Source: an uncultured Lachnospiraceae bacterium
GTDB lineage: Bacteria > Bacillota > Clostridia > Lachnospirales > Lachnospiraceae
Length of the DNA stretch: 64,000 nucleotides
NCBI GenBank assembly: GCA_900539715.1
Contig: UQDA01000010.1
Span: forward strand, 35,239-99,238
Reading direction: 5' to 3'
The position numbers and the translations under genes are program-made. Positions 9,168 through 17,211 of this stretch are shown one piece after another. Positions within the stretch are counted from its first letter, which is position 1. Each line of letters begins with the position of its first letter. Below the pieces are notes generated by a model. That model was not told the DNA's origin. It was given only the letters and a program-made list of their open reading frames with translations, and searched no databases.

Positions 9168-9686
9168 ATGCTGAATATAGATAAGATATTTTTAGACTCA
9201 AAATATAATCTTACAGTTAAGGGCAAATTTAAAATTACAATAACCATTAGAGATAAGGTAACCATATTAACTGGAGAAAGCGGAACTGGAAAAACACAGT
9301 TGGTGAAATTGATAGACAAAGTCAAGTCTTCACGCAGCCTAGCATCATTGGCTGAATCCAACTTCCCATTGAACAGTGTTAAAGTGATAAGAAACCCAGA
9401 CGAGTTTTATAGATTTGGCGAAGAAAGTTTATCAGTCAAAGATTGCTTGATTATTATTGACAGAATGGATAAATGCAAAGTTACACCAGAGTGGTTAGAC
9501 TTTATAAACAACAGCGACAATGTGTTCATATTGATAACTAGATTCAGAAACGCAAAAGACCTTAGTAGTGATATACTTGTTAGACTTAATTCTGTGAGAT
9601 GTACAGAGAGAAGATACATTGCAATTAAGAAAGAGGCAGGAGTAGAAAAGAAAATTCTATCCATAGAGGATGCACCTGCTTTTTAG
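9168..9686 (+). CDS. small P-loop ATPase-like protein, third gene of operon
   Basis: 172 residues. A Walker A motif GESGTGKT lies at residues 36-43 after a beta-rich N-terminus (LTVKGKFKITITIRDKVTIL), as in ABC/SMC-type ATPases. A Walker B-like strand DCLIIIDRMDKC follows near 95-105 and a sensor-like strand NVFILITRFRNA near 120. It is far shorter than ABC or AAA proteins and has no signature motif or coiled coil, so it may work only with the partner genes. RBS CGGAGGAAA, 18 bp after the DUF4869-like gene. Confidence 0.7.
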   Translation: MLNIDKIFLDSKYNLTVKGKFKITITIRDKVTILTGESGTGKTQLVKLIDKVKSSRSLASLAESNFPLNSVKVIRNPDEFYRFGEESLSVKDCLIIIDRMDKCKVTPEWLDFINNSDNVFILITRFRNAKDLSSDILVRLNSVRCTERRYIAIKKEAGVEKKILSIEDAPAF

Positions 9687-9770
9687 GAAAGGGGTGACAC
9701 GTTCACTCCTTTCTTTACACCTCAGTCAAACGATAAACCAGCAAAAACAAGTCGTATCAATGTAGAGAAA

Positions 9771-9826
9771 CAATATATGACAAACAATATATGACAAACA
9801 ATATATGACAAACAATATATGACAAA
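9771..9826 (+). repeat. four tandem 14-bp repeats
   Basis: CAATATATGACAAA is repeated four times exactly, at 9771, 9785, 9799 and 9813. They lie between the ATPase-like gene and the exported-protein gene. A 14-bp period is not a codon multiple, so they are not coding; an operator array or slipped-strand switch are possible roles. Confidence 0.9.
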
Positions 9827-9918
9827 CACGTTTATTACTGGAGAACAGTTATCAAAAATGAGTTTAACAGATTAACATACAGCAAACACTCTAATTAAAA
9901 AAATGGAGGAAAAGGAAC

Positions 9919-11196
9919 GTGGACAAGCCAAGAGCAAAAAAGAGCATAAACATTTTCAAGCGCTTACTCAGTTTTACGTTAGCAACAGTATTAAGCGTAA
10001 GTAGTTTAACAGCATTAAGCAATCCCATCCAAGTCCAAGCAGGCATAATAAGTGAGGACAATGCAACAGGCGGAGGTTCAAGTAGTTCTGGTTCAAACAA
10101 TCGCGGTGGAGCAACGAGTGCTAATTGGGGCTATCGAGTTTATGTGATAGACGAGAACAGACAGATTCTCTCTCCCATCATTGACGTAGTGAGTCAAACA
10201 CCAAACGCAAACAAGCTTTATAGGTCAACAAGATTTGGCGGACAGGCAAGTGGAGTAGCAGACCCAATGAAAGGTATGCCAGCCCCATTCAAAGGAAGCT
10301 TTACAGGTAATGGATTAGCATTAAAGAACTGGCTGATTAACACACCTGGCAGTCAAGAGGGATTTTTAAAAATTGACAATTTAATTATCAACTATTTTGG
10401 GAGAGGTGTTTATGAGGTATTTAGAGACCAATCCACCAAAAAATGGTTAGCCTTTGAGCCAATCACATGGCACAACCTTTACAGAAATGACAATTCCACA
10501 TCTCAAATGTCTCAACGAATCTACGGAACAGCGAACAACTGGTTAGAAGCCTACAGTGCATATGGCATAGGTGGTGGAACCTATACATCAAAATTAGACC
10601 ACAAGGTTTTACAACAATGTCTAATGTTAGAGCGAGACCAACCAGAGTTAGGATTAGTAAAACCACATAGTGGGATTCCGGTATATAGTAATGGGAATGA
10701 GGGCTGGGGTTTACAATTATATAGCAATGATGGTTTAGGTGGATACCATACATGGGATTCAAAGCATTATACAGGTGCTACCTACAAACCAGCCAAATCC
10801 CCTGACCCTAATGAAGCCAAGGAATACATGGGAACGTATACAGTCATTAAGAACTACAGGTCAATTGGTGAAGATGGTGTCACATTAAAAGATGATGATA
10901 CAGAGTTTTACATCCGGAAGTTAGTAAATAGTAAAATCAAAGTAGAGGATGAAGAGTTATACAGAGTAATAGGTTGGAAAACGTCGAACATAACAGCTCA
11001 GTCAAAATTGGACTCTACGAAATGGGAAACAACAGTACCTGGTTTAATAGTACAGCAGGGAGTAAAACGAGGGGATATTGAGTTAGACAAGAACAAAGGA
11101 GAGACAACGTTGTATGTGTTATTACAACGAGAGGATGTAGGGACACATACATGGGATGAAGAACATCATCCAGATGAACCAGAGAAAGCGCCATAG
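9919..11196 (+). CDS. exported protein, 425 aa, GTG start
   Basis: 425 residues from GTG 9919, with AATGGAGGAAAAG upstream. A signal peptide is clear: basic PRAKKSINIFKRLL, a hydrophobic core LSFTLATVLSVSSLTAL, and likely cleavage after VQAG near residue 42. A Gly/Ser-rich linker follows, then a beta-rich domain with many Trp and Tyr (TSANWGYRVYVIDENRQIL, WLEAYSAYGIGGGTY). The C-terminus THTWDEEHHPDEPEKAP resembles the linker that precedes further domains in large surface proteins of clostridial mobile elements, so this may be a shortened version. There is no LPxTG. A GC-rich hairpin and T-run overlap its stop. Confidence 0.75.
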   Translation: MDKPRAKKSINIFKRLLSFTLATVLSVSSLTALSNPIQVQAGIISEDNATGGGSSSSGSNNRGGATSANWGYRVYVIDENRQILSPIIDVVSQTPNANKLYRSTRFGGQASGVADPMKGMPAPFKGSFTGNGLALKNWLINTPGSQEGFLKIDNLIINYFGRGVYEVFRDQSTKKWLAFEPITWHNLYRNDNSTSQMSQRIYGTANNWLEAYSAYGIGGGTYTSKLDHKVLQQCLMLERDQPELGLVKPHSGIPVYSNGNEGWGLQLYSNDGLGGYHTWDSKHYTGATYKPAKSPDPNEAKEYMGTYTVIKNYRSIGEDGVTLKDDDTEFYIRKLVNSKIKVEDEELYRVIGWKTSNITAQSKLDSTKWETTVPGLIVQQGVKRGDIELDKNKGETTLYVLLQREDVGTHTWDEEHHPDEPEKAP

Positions 11197-11213
11197 GCGT
11201 TATTTTTTTTACT
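11187..11213 (+). terminator. terminator of exported-protein gene
   Basis: GCGCC-ATA-GGCGT with a following TTATTTTTTTT run; the hairpin overlaps the TAG stop codon. Confidence 0.6.
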
Positions 11214-11637
11214 CTATTCTGGCATGACAATTTCCAGATTTCCAGATTTTTGAGCAGGGTTTCATGTAAGGCGACCATCGGTTTTCCTATTCTTCTCTCT
11301 CTCTTTTCAGGAGCTTTCAGTTATTTATACAAATGCACTATTCTTTACATTATTCTGTCACTAATACAACTAAGGTCAATTCTACAACCAGCTGAGTGTG
11401 TATTGTTTATTGACAGATTACAATGCTAAAAATAAATGTTACATAAGGATGCAGAGGAATCTGTTTTCTTTACAGTACAAACTGCTCTCTTCACTGTTTA
11501 CAGGTACTTCCGACAACATCTCTATAACAGCTGGAAAATCTTCTTGCACTTACACCATTGTAACCATCAGAACCCAGCGTTACAGTTGTTTTATCAAAAA
11601 GAGGTGTAGCTTAAGTGCTACGGAAAGTGAGGACGAT
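11197..11637. other. intergenic region, right of cargo
   Basis: About 440 bases. It holds the second 22-bp repeat. An open frame extends upstream of 11638 through this stretch, but the ribosome site (AAGTGAGGACG) sits just before ATG 11638, and the composition upstream looks non-coding. Confidence 0.5.
11229..11250 (+). repeat. 22-bp direct repeat, copy 2, right of cargo
   Basis: Identical to 6015-6036 and in the same orientation; the pair encloses about 5.2 kb of AT-rich cargo. Confidence 0.75.
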
Positions 11638-12291
11638 ATGTGTAACAGACGTTTTGCAATCAATCAGTTAGTACTCGGGAGCCGTGTGCTCGGATATGAG
11701 CTTTGGGACGGCAGGCAGATCTGCGAGCTGACAGCAACTCAGGTTTTAAAGGACTTAAAGGATGGAAAGGAAATCATCGGTCTATGTCCAGATGCGTCTG
11801 GGGAAACTCTGGTGCTGGATTCTGAAAAGGCATTTTATACAAATATGATGGTTCACCGTCATATCGGGCAGTATACTCCTTTAAAAGACAACGATACAGT
11901 TGTTTCAGTATTTTTCATCGTGACAGGGCTGTGTGAGAAAGACGGCAGACAGGTTTATCAGACAATCTCAAGCAGGTTTGAGCGCAAGGATATGACCTCA
12001 GAACAGCTCTCCGCCTATTATGACATGGGAGCAATCTGCGGTGGGTGCAGGGTTACCGATGGAAAAATCGTGCTGGCTGAGTTTATCGGAAACAATACCT
12101 CTGAGGTTGTAGGTTCGGAAAGCAAAAAAACTGACAAGCCTGTAAAAACCAATCAAGCAACTACTGCTCTGCCTAAGAAAAAAGAAGATGCACTTTTACA
12201 GCACACAGAGGGGCAGACAGATACTATCGGACAGACAAAACAGGAAAATACTGCTGTCACACCTATCAAAAGTGACAGGAAAAACAAATAA
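11638..12291 (+). CDS. hypothetical protein of element 1, 217 aa
   Basis: The start is placed at ATG 11638 because AGTGAGGACG precedes it. The first 150 residues are alpha/beta and soluble (MCNRRFAINQLVLGSRVLGY, then VLDSEKAFYTNMMVHRHIGQ). The last 60 are polar and Thr/Gln/Lys-rich, probably disordered. I do not recognise the family; proteins of this kind occur as accessory genes in clostridial elements. A small membrane-protein gene follows with its RBS overlapping the stop codon. Confidence 0.65.
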   Translation: MCNRRFAINQLVLGSRVLGYELWDGRQICELTATQVLKDLKDGKEIIGLCPDASGETLVLDSEKAFYTNMMVHRHIGQYTPLKDNDTVVSVFFIVTGLCEKDGRQVYQTISSRFERKDMTSEQLSAYYDMGAICGGCRVTDGKIVLAEFIGNNTSEVVGSESKKTDKPVKTNQATTALPKKKEDALLQHTEGQTDTIGQTKQENTAVTPIKSDRKNK

Positions 12292-12306
12292 GGAGGCTTT
12301 GTTGAG

Positions 12307-12483
12307 ATGTACGGCATAGAAGTGTTGCAGGTCATAACAATGTTCTCAGTCACACTCTCTTGTTTCTGTTATATCTGTTTCTGTATCATACGGGCATTTG
12401 AAAAAATACTGCGTTTGTGTTTATCGGATATCGGGGACACGGAGCTGTCAGACAGCAAGGAATCCGAACAACAACATTTATAA
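12307..12483 (+). CDS. small membrane protein, 58 aa
   Basis: A short open frame with a strong AAGGAGG overlapping the previous stop codon. It reads MYGIEVLQVITMFSVTLSCF then a Cys-rich hydrophobic stretch CYICFCIIRAF, followed by a polar, acidic tail ending EQQHL. One membrane helix with N-out or N-in topology is likely. Tight coupling to the upstream gene suggests they work together. Function unknown. Confidence 0.65.
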   Translation: MYGIEVLQVITMFSVTLSCFCYICFCIIRAFEKILRLCLSDIGDTELSDSKESEQQHL

Positions 12484-12490
12484 AAAATCA

Positions 12491-12542
12491 GACAGGTCTG
12501 GAGCGTTTCTTCAAATATTCCAGACCTGTTTAGTGGTTTTAT
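12491..12542 (+). terminator. terminator after small membrane protein
   Basis: ACAGGTCTGGA and TCCAGACCTGT form an 11-bp stem with a long loop, followed by TTAGTGGTTTT. Confidence 0.6.
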
Positions 12543-13257
12543 CCCCATTTATAGTCTGGTGTTGCTCTTCTATGCTGTTTAAAAATATAAACAGGCTTTA
12601 TGTTTAACCGGATACCGATATATCACACAGAAGCTCCAATATAAAATTCAAGCCTATCACAGAAAAAGGGAACATAAAATCCTGAGCCTATTGAAAAAAA
12701 TCTATCTGCATATAGGAAAAAGTAGGTCTGCCTGTTTTCCAAAAAGTGGGGTTACATTCGGAAAAAATCAAGGTACTTTCGGCTTTTTCACAACTCTTCC
12801 AAGGGAAAATTTTTTGAATAGGTATTTTATCATCAAACAAATTTATTCCTATGACTATCAAAAACAAGCAATTTTGCATTGAAAAAATTAGTCTGCGTAT
12901 ATTCAGTCGGATAAGGATACATTGGGTAAAAATAGGGTATACGTTGTACCTTTCTGCCTAAAAGTTTTTTGGGATGGAAAAATAGAAAGATTTTTAGGGG
13001 GATGGTGGAGGAAGGTAGGATGTGGAGGGGGAAGGTTTGAATTGGAATTTATGTAAAATTTTTCATGATATTAGTTTAAATCGTTAAAGTGTATGATTGA
13101 TTCTTTCTCAGCCATATTTTCAAGGCACACCCTTAGCAAGTTAATAAAATTCAGCTACCTATATAAAACAACATAGCTTTGAAAATATTTTCAATACAAA
13201 AAATAATTTCAAAAGATGCCTATTTATTTGCTCGGGATATAGAAAGGGTAAATTTTA
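12543..13257. other. 700-bp region without recognisable gene
   Basis: AT-rich with several A and T runs and a purine-rich tract near 12985-13035 (GGGGGATGGTGGAGGAAGG type). The short frames at 12691-12882 occur on both strands of the same bases and lack ribosome sites. It could hold a replication or transfer origin, but I see no iterons or known nick site. Confidence 0.4.
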
Positions 13258-13275
13258 ATGAAAGGAGGATTTAAC

Positions 13276-13653
13276 ATGGCAGAACAAAAGAAAAACGGGG
13301 CATGGAAGATGCTGTCTGAGATTCATCGGAACACGTTTATCCTGATTCGTTACATGGTACAGTTGACAGACCTTCTAAAGGACTTAAAACCGAGTCCAAA
13401 AACAGCTGTACAAAACCAAACTAGCACACCACAATCTGCAAGTGTTCAGCCACCCCAATACACAAACGGCAACTATGCAGTGTTTTCGGTAGGCATCATT
13501 GCACCGATTCCATCATTTTCTGACATGCAGCTTGCAAAGTGTGCAAAGGCTGGATATTCTATCAACGACCTTGCAATCCTGAGCGGATATAATACTGCAT
13601 ATATTTACGACCATGTAAAGGCGTATTATGAAAAGTATCCAAACAAACGGTAA
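13276..13653 (+). CDS. hypothetical protein of element 1, 125 aa
   Basis: The start at ATG 13276 is set by AAAGGAGG at 13261-13268. The N-terminal half is helical (KMLSEIHRNTFILIRYMVQL), the middle is a Thr/Gln/Pro-rich linker, and the C-terminal 45 residues (SDMQLAKCAKAGYSINDLAI to YNTAYIYDHVKAYY) look like a helix-turn-helix with the pattern AxAGYSINDLAxLSGYNTAYI. It may be a DNA-binding accessory factor of the element. Confidence 0.65.
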   Translation: MAEQKKNGAWKMLSEIHRNTFILIRYMVQLTDLLKDLKPSPKTAVQNQTSTPQSASVQPPQYTNGNYAVFSVGIIAPIPSFSDMQLAKCAKAGYSINDLAILSGYNTAYIYDHVKAYYEKYPNKR

Positions 13654-13715
13654 CATTCCGCCAGCGTCACACAGGCTAGTTATAAAACTATAACTGCCTG
13701 ACCTATCTTTAACAA

Positions 13716-13760
13716 AAACTCGACAAATCAAAAAACGTTTGGTTTGTCGGGTTTTTTGAT
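13716..13760 (+). terminator. terminator
   Basis: CTCGACAAA and TTTGTCGGG pair around a short loop and are followed by six T residues. Confidence 0.75.
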
Positions 13761-14323
13761 TGACAAAAAGAAACAGCCTGTATGGTACTAGTTGGAAAGC
13801 TTTTCCTACTCTGCATCAATAACCGGAGCACTTCTATGAAAACCAGAACGTTCCATCAATCTTTTTATTAGAAATCGGATGATACAATTATCACTTTTCC
13901 GATAATCAGAAAATTAGGATTAAATATGGATTTTTTAATTTGGTAAAAATGGATTAAAACGTCAAAACAGCCGATGCGGAGGGCTTTGTTTTTTTTGAAA
14001 AAGGTTGATTTCATGGGAAAATCGGGAATAGAATCAAAAGTTCGGAAAAAAAAGAAGGACAGGGCGGATTCTGGAAAATGGCTTGTTTAGGGATACCCTA
14101 TCGTATCAAGTTAGAAAAGCTGACAGCATCCATTTTCCAGTCGGATGCTTTCCATTAAAGTCGGCTTTTATTGTTTATCTGCTATCCTGTTTTTCTGTAT
14201 CGGGGAGCGTAAAAAACAGGACAAAAGAGCTTCAGGGAAAATTTTACAAAACCTCTTTTCCAAAGTTCCTTGACTGATATATAATATAATCAAAAAAATG
14301 ATATACACAAAGGAACTGAGCTG
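13761..14323. other. intergenic region, 560 bp
   Basis: AT-rich, no supported gene; the frame at 14083-14277 has no ribosome site and odd composition. A GC-rich hairpin with a T run lies near 13966-13998 (CAGCC/GGGCTTTG then T run). The right end must contain the promoter and GGAAC RBS of the next gene. Confidence 0.4.
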
Positions 14324-14911
14324 ATGATAGAAAATGCAAACATAAATACGGAAGATATATCTTTTATAAAACGTGTACGTGATATTGCTAATATTTATAT
14401 CTTGAAAGAGGTATATAAAGTCTATGCAAAGCATTCTAAATCTAATGATCCAATAATTGTATGCAATGTAAATTACTTTTTTAAAAAACTCCTTGGTATC
14501 TCAAATACCACATTCTCCAACTATGCTTCTGGAAAGAGCATAATCGGTTCGACACAGCGAACTAAAATGCTGGATTTTGCAAAAAAAGTCAGAATAGACT
14601 CAGAGGTTTGCAATGGCAATAAACTTATCTTATTAAAGAGCAGATGCGCACTGGAATGGTGGAATAAGAACGGGCATTCCACAATAGAGACTCCGACAGA
14701 AAGTGAATGGCTGGAAATTGAGGAGGCTTACTGGGAGCAGCTAATAAACTGCACTGAAAACCGAAAAGCAGCCTGTGCTCCTATTTTGCAGGAGGTCAAG
14801 GAACAGGTTAATGAGCTGTATTTTCATGACATCAATCTATATCGCTTCTACATCTGGTTACGCAGACAAGATTTTCTTAGTGCAGAACTATTTTACGATT
14901 ATAACACCTAA
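14324..14911 (+). CDS. putative DNA-binding regulator of element 1
   Basis: 195 residues. Around 48-80 the stretch NVNYFFKKLLGISNTTFSNYASGKS resembles the Cro/CI-type helix-turn-helix (helix, LGIS turn, TTFSNYxxGKS recognition helix). The rest is helical with a Trp-rich middle (ALEWWNKNGHSTIETPTESEWLEIEEAYWEQ). It could be the element's master regulator, but no similar characterised protein comes to mind. A clear terminator follows. Confidence 0.6.
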   Translation: MIENANINTEDISFIKRVRDIANIYILKEVYKVYAKHSKSNDPIIVCNVNYFFKKLLGISNTTFSNYASGKSIIGSTQRTKMLDFAKKVRIDSEVCNGNKLILLKSRCALEWWNKNGHSTIETPTESEWLEIEEAYWEQLINCTENRKAACAPILQEVKEQVNELYFHDINLYRFYIWLRRQDFLSAELFYDYNT

Positions 14912-14919
14912 CCATAACC

Positions 14920-14957
14920 AAGAGCTGTGACATCTGTGTCACAGCTTTTTTTATTTA
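14920..14957 (+). terminator. terminator
   Basis: AAGAGCTGTGACA and TGTCACAGCTTTTTTT form a near-perfect hairpin with a seven-T run. Confidence 0.9.
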
Positions 14958-15158
14958 TCTTCAGAAAAAAATGCAACTTTTTGGAGAATAAAATTTTGAA
15001 CAAATCAACAAGCGTGCCCTTTTTTCACACAAGCGTCTAAAAAAGTAGAGCTAACGTCTCTCATAGTAACCTAAATGACATCTTTTTTTTGCCATGGTAG
15101 AATGACCCCATCAGAACTGACCACATAAAACTATTTAGATAATGGAGAAAATCAGACT

Positions 15159-15992
15159 ATGGAAGATAAAAAAATAATCGAAACAGTTAGGCGCGCCCCT
15201 GATAAGTACATCCACTCCTTCTTAAATGAAGGTAACTGGACGGAAGAAAAAATTGCAAATCATACTGTTTATTTGTGCCAAGACCGTGCAATTCTCTTTT
15301 TCAATGACGATACTGCTCTGCCAATCGAACTTGTGCTTGATACCGATTTTGACCCAAACACTGGAAAACTTATCTTTATCTTGTACGAACACAATTGGAA
15401 ATACGGATGCAGTTATGGCTATTATTGTAAAGAGCATCGGTTTGTTAGAAAATCGCCAAGCACCGCCACACAGATTAACACTATTTTAGATGTGGCACAG
15501 TGCCAGTATTCAAAATACAAGACCGGTATCGCCTCTGCTATACGCAATATCATGAACAACCGAAAGATTAAAAACGACCTGAACAACCCTGCATTCTTTG
15601 GTACTCCCGATATCGACCTTATTATGAAATGGGTACGGGAAAAAATGATTGCCAATCCAAAAGATAAACGCATTGCAAAAATTACCCGAAAATCAGACGA
15701 AGAACATTTCTGCATTATTAAATCGGGGGAGACAAGTGCAGACGCAAATTTTCAGTCTTTTCTAGATGACTTAAACTGTGGAATGTCAGCTACAGAAATA
15801 AAAAAGCAAGCGTGCAAAAAGAAGTTGATTATAACGGATTCTGGAAGCGGATGTTATCAGCATAACCTTGGAAATTTAGAAGTGCTTAAAAACCACTCAA
15901 CAAACACTTTGATTTCATCTTCCAAAGTGTATGATATTGTATTTTCAAAAGAAGAAGCTATCAGATTTACAGAAAACTTTAAACGTTCCTGA
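15159..15992 (+). CDS. hypothetical protein coupled to DNA methyltransferase, 277 aa
   Basis: 277 residues, soluble, no recognised domain. The N-terminal part (DRAILFFNDDTALPIELVLD, GKLIFILYEHNWKYG) looks beta-rich; the middle is Lys/Arg-rich (SAIRNIMNNRKIKNDL) and could touch nucleic acid. Its TGA stop (15990-15992) overlaps the RBS of the methyltransferase gene, whose ATG follows 11 bases later, so the two are translated together. It could be a specificity or restriction partner, but no nuclease motif is visible. Confidence 0.6.
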   Translation: MEDKKIIETVRRAPDKYIHSFLNEGNWTEEKIANHTVYLCQDRAILFFNDDTALPIELVLDTDFDPNTGKLIFILYEHNWKYGCSYGYYCKEHRFVRKSPSTATQINTILDVAQCQYSKYKTGIASAIRNIMNNRKIKNDLNNPAFFGTPDIDLIMKWVREKMIANPKDKRIAKITRKSDEEHFCIIKSGETSADANFQSFLDDLNCGMSATEIKKQACKKKLIITDSGSGCYQHNLGNLEVLKNHSTNTLISSSKVYDIVFSKEEAIRFTENFKRS

Positions 15993-16002
15993 GGTGCTTG
16001 AA

Positions 16003-17064
16003 ATGAAATATTTTGGCAGAAAAAATCAACAGTACCTTGACAGCCTCATAGACCTGATTCCAGCTGATAACTGTGCTCTTGTTGTTGATGCCTGTATGGG
16101 CTCTGGTGCATTTACAAAGGGAATCTCTGTCGGTATGACAGGCAATGGTACAAAGGCGATGGCTTTTGAACTTGACCGCAGTATGTATACTCTGCACATA
16201 ATGGCAGTCCAGCATCCTTATGAACTGATTGATGCAATCAAGCAAAAATCTTATTCAAAAGCAACTTATATCGCATCAAAAAACAGGATTGACAACGTAC
16301 TAAGCCATAGGAGTACAGACATTACACTAAAAGAACAGCTTCAAACAGCAGTGGCTGCCTACTGTTCTCTTTATTTAAGCTTTAACGCAATGAGGGCATC
16401 ATATAGGTCTCTAACTACATATAAAAAAGAAACTGACCCTATAAAGAAAGAAGCCAAAAAGCAAGCACAGCTGAAAACAAGTTTCAATTTTCATGAGGGT
16501 ATTGCAGAAGAAATTTTAAATGAGGCAGAATCTCTTGCAAACGTTGACATACGGAATGAAAGCTTTATGGATGCACCTGAACTGTTTGAATGCCCTGACA
16601 ACCTGATTTATCTGGATGTTCCCTACCCACTCGACCAAAGGGACAGCTCCGAATCGAATGAGAATACAGATGCCAGAAAAACGACAAAGAAAAACAGACA
16701 GGATAAGCTGGCTGCGGACGGCAAGGCTGGATATCTCAAGGATTGGACGAATAAAGACCACGACAAGTTCCTGAACCTTGTACACAAAGCAGTAGCTACG
16801 GGGCATCCTGCCAAAATGATTATCTGTGCAAACTTTACTGTTGACGAGGACGGAAATCTCAAGAACCTTGCTGGAAATACATATAACAAATATTTGTTGC
16901 CACTCGGCTTCCGTCTTGTCGTAGTTACAAACACAACAGCTTCGGTAAGCTCTAAAAATAACTCAAAAGTTCCAAAGGTCGAAGTTGTATGGATTAACTA
17001 TAAAAATATCGTTGGCAGTTGGGATGACCTGACCTACTTTGACTATAAGGATGTATATGGATAA
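16003..17064 (+). CDS. D12-class adenine DNA methyltransferase-like protein
   Basis: The start at ATG 16003 has GAGGTG just upstream; 353 residues. SAM motif I is VVDACMGSGAFTKGI near residue 30, as FxGxG in Dam/D12 enzymes. FELDRSMYTLH follows as the next acidic motif. The catalytic motif IV reads LIYLDVPYPLDQRD, i.e. DVPY where Dam-type enzymes have DPPY. MIICANFTVDEDGN and later residues form the C-terminal strands. N6-adenine methylation is expected from the family. The DPPY to DVPY change is unusual and may alter or end activity. Fused in an operon with the upstream unknown gene. Confidence 0.75.
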   Translation: MKYFGRKNQQYLDSLIDLIPADNCALVVDACMGSGAFTKGISVGMTGNGTKAMAFELDRSMYTLHIMAVQHPYELIDAIKQKSYSKATYIASKNRIDNVLSHRSTDITLKEQLQTAVAAYCSLYLSFNAMRASYRSLTTYKKETDPIKKEAKKQAQLKTSFNFHEGIAEEILNEAESLANVDIRNESFMDAPELFECPDNLIYLDVPYPLDQRDSSESNENTDARKTTKKNRQDKLAADGKAGYLKDWTNKDHDKFLNLVHKAVATGHPAKMIICANFTVDEDGNLKNLAGNTYNKYLLPLGFRLVVVTNTTASVSSKNNSKVPKVEVVWINYKNIVGSWDDLTYFDYKDVYG

Positions 17065-17090
17065 AAGAAGCATAAATGCTTTGTAAGATA

Positions 17091-17176
17091 CAGGCTGTTC
17101 TGTCGGCATCCTCCCTGAAAAACAGGGAAAATGTCCTTACAGTTCGCATAGTGCATTTTCGGCAGGACAGCGTTAC
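17091..17176 (+). promoter_or_regulatory. structured leader ahead of integrase
   Basis: GCTGTTCTG (17091) can pair with CAGGACAGC (17165-17173), enclosing a CCCTG/CAGGG hairpin and an AAAATG/CATTTT pair. The whole forms an extended stem-loop in the 147-bp gap before the integrase. It may control integrase expression or be a binding site for Int/Xis. Confidence 0.45.
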
Positions 17177-17211
17177 AGTATCTCAACCAAAAAATATGGA
17201 GGTGCTGCGTT

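Noticed and set aside
9771..9826. CRISPR-like or coding repeat
   Set aside because: 14-bp units with no spacers; period is not a multiple of three.
12691..12882. Two 63-aa frames on opposite strands
   Set aside because: They occupy the same bases, lack RBS and look like AT-rich noise.
16003..17064. Complete restriction-modification system
   Set aside because: Only a methyltransferase is recognisable; the coupled 277-aa protein shows no nuclease motif by eye.
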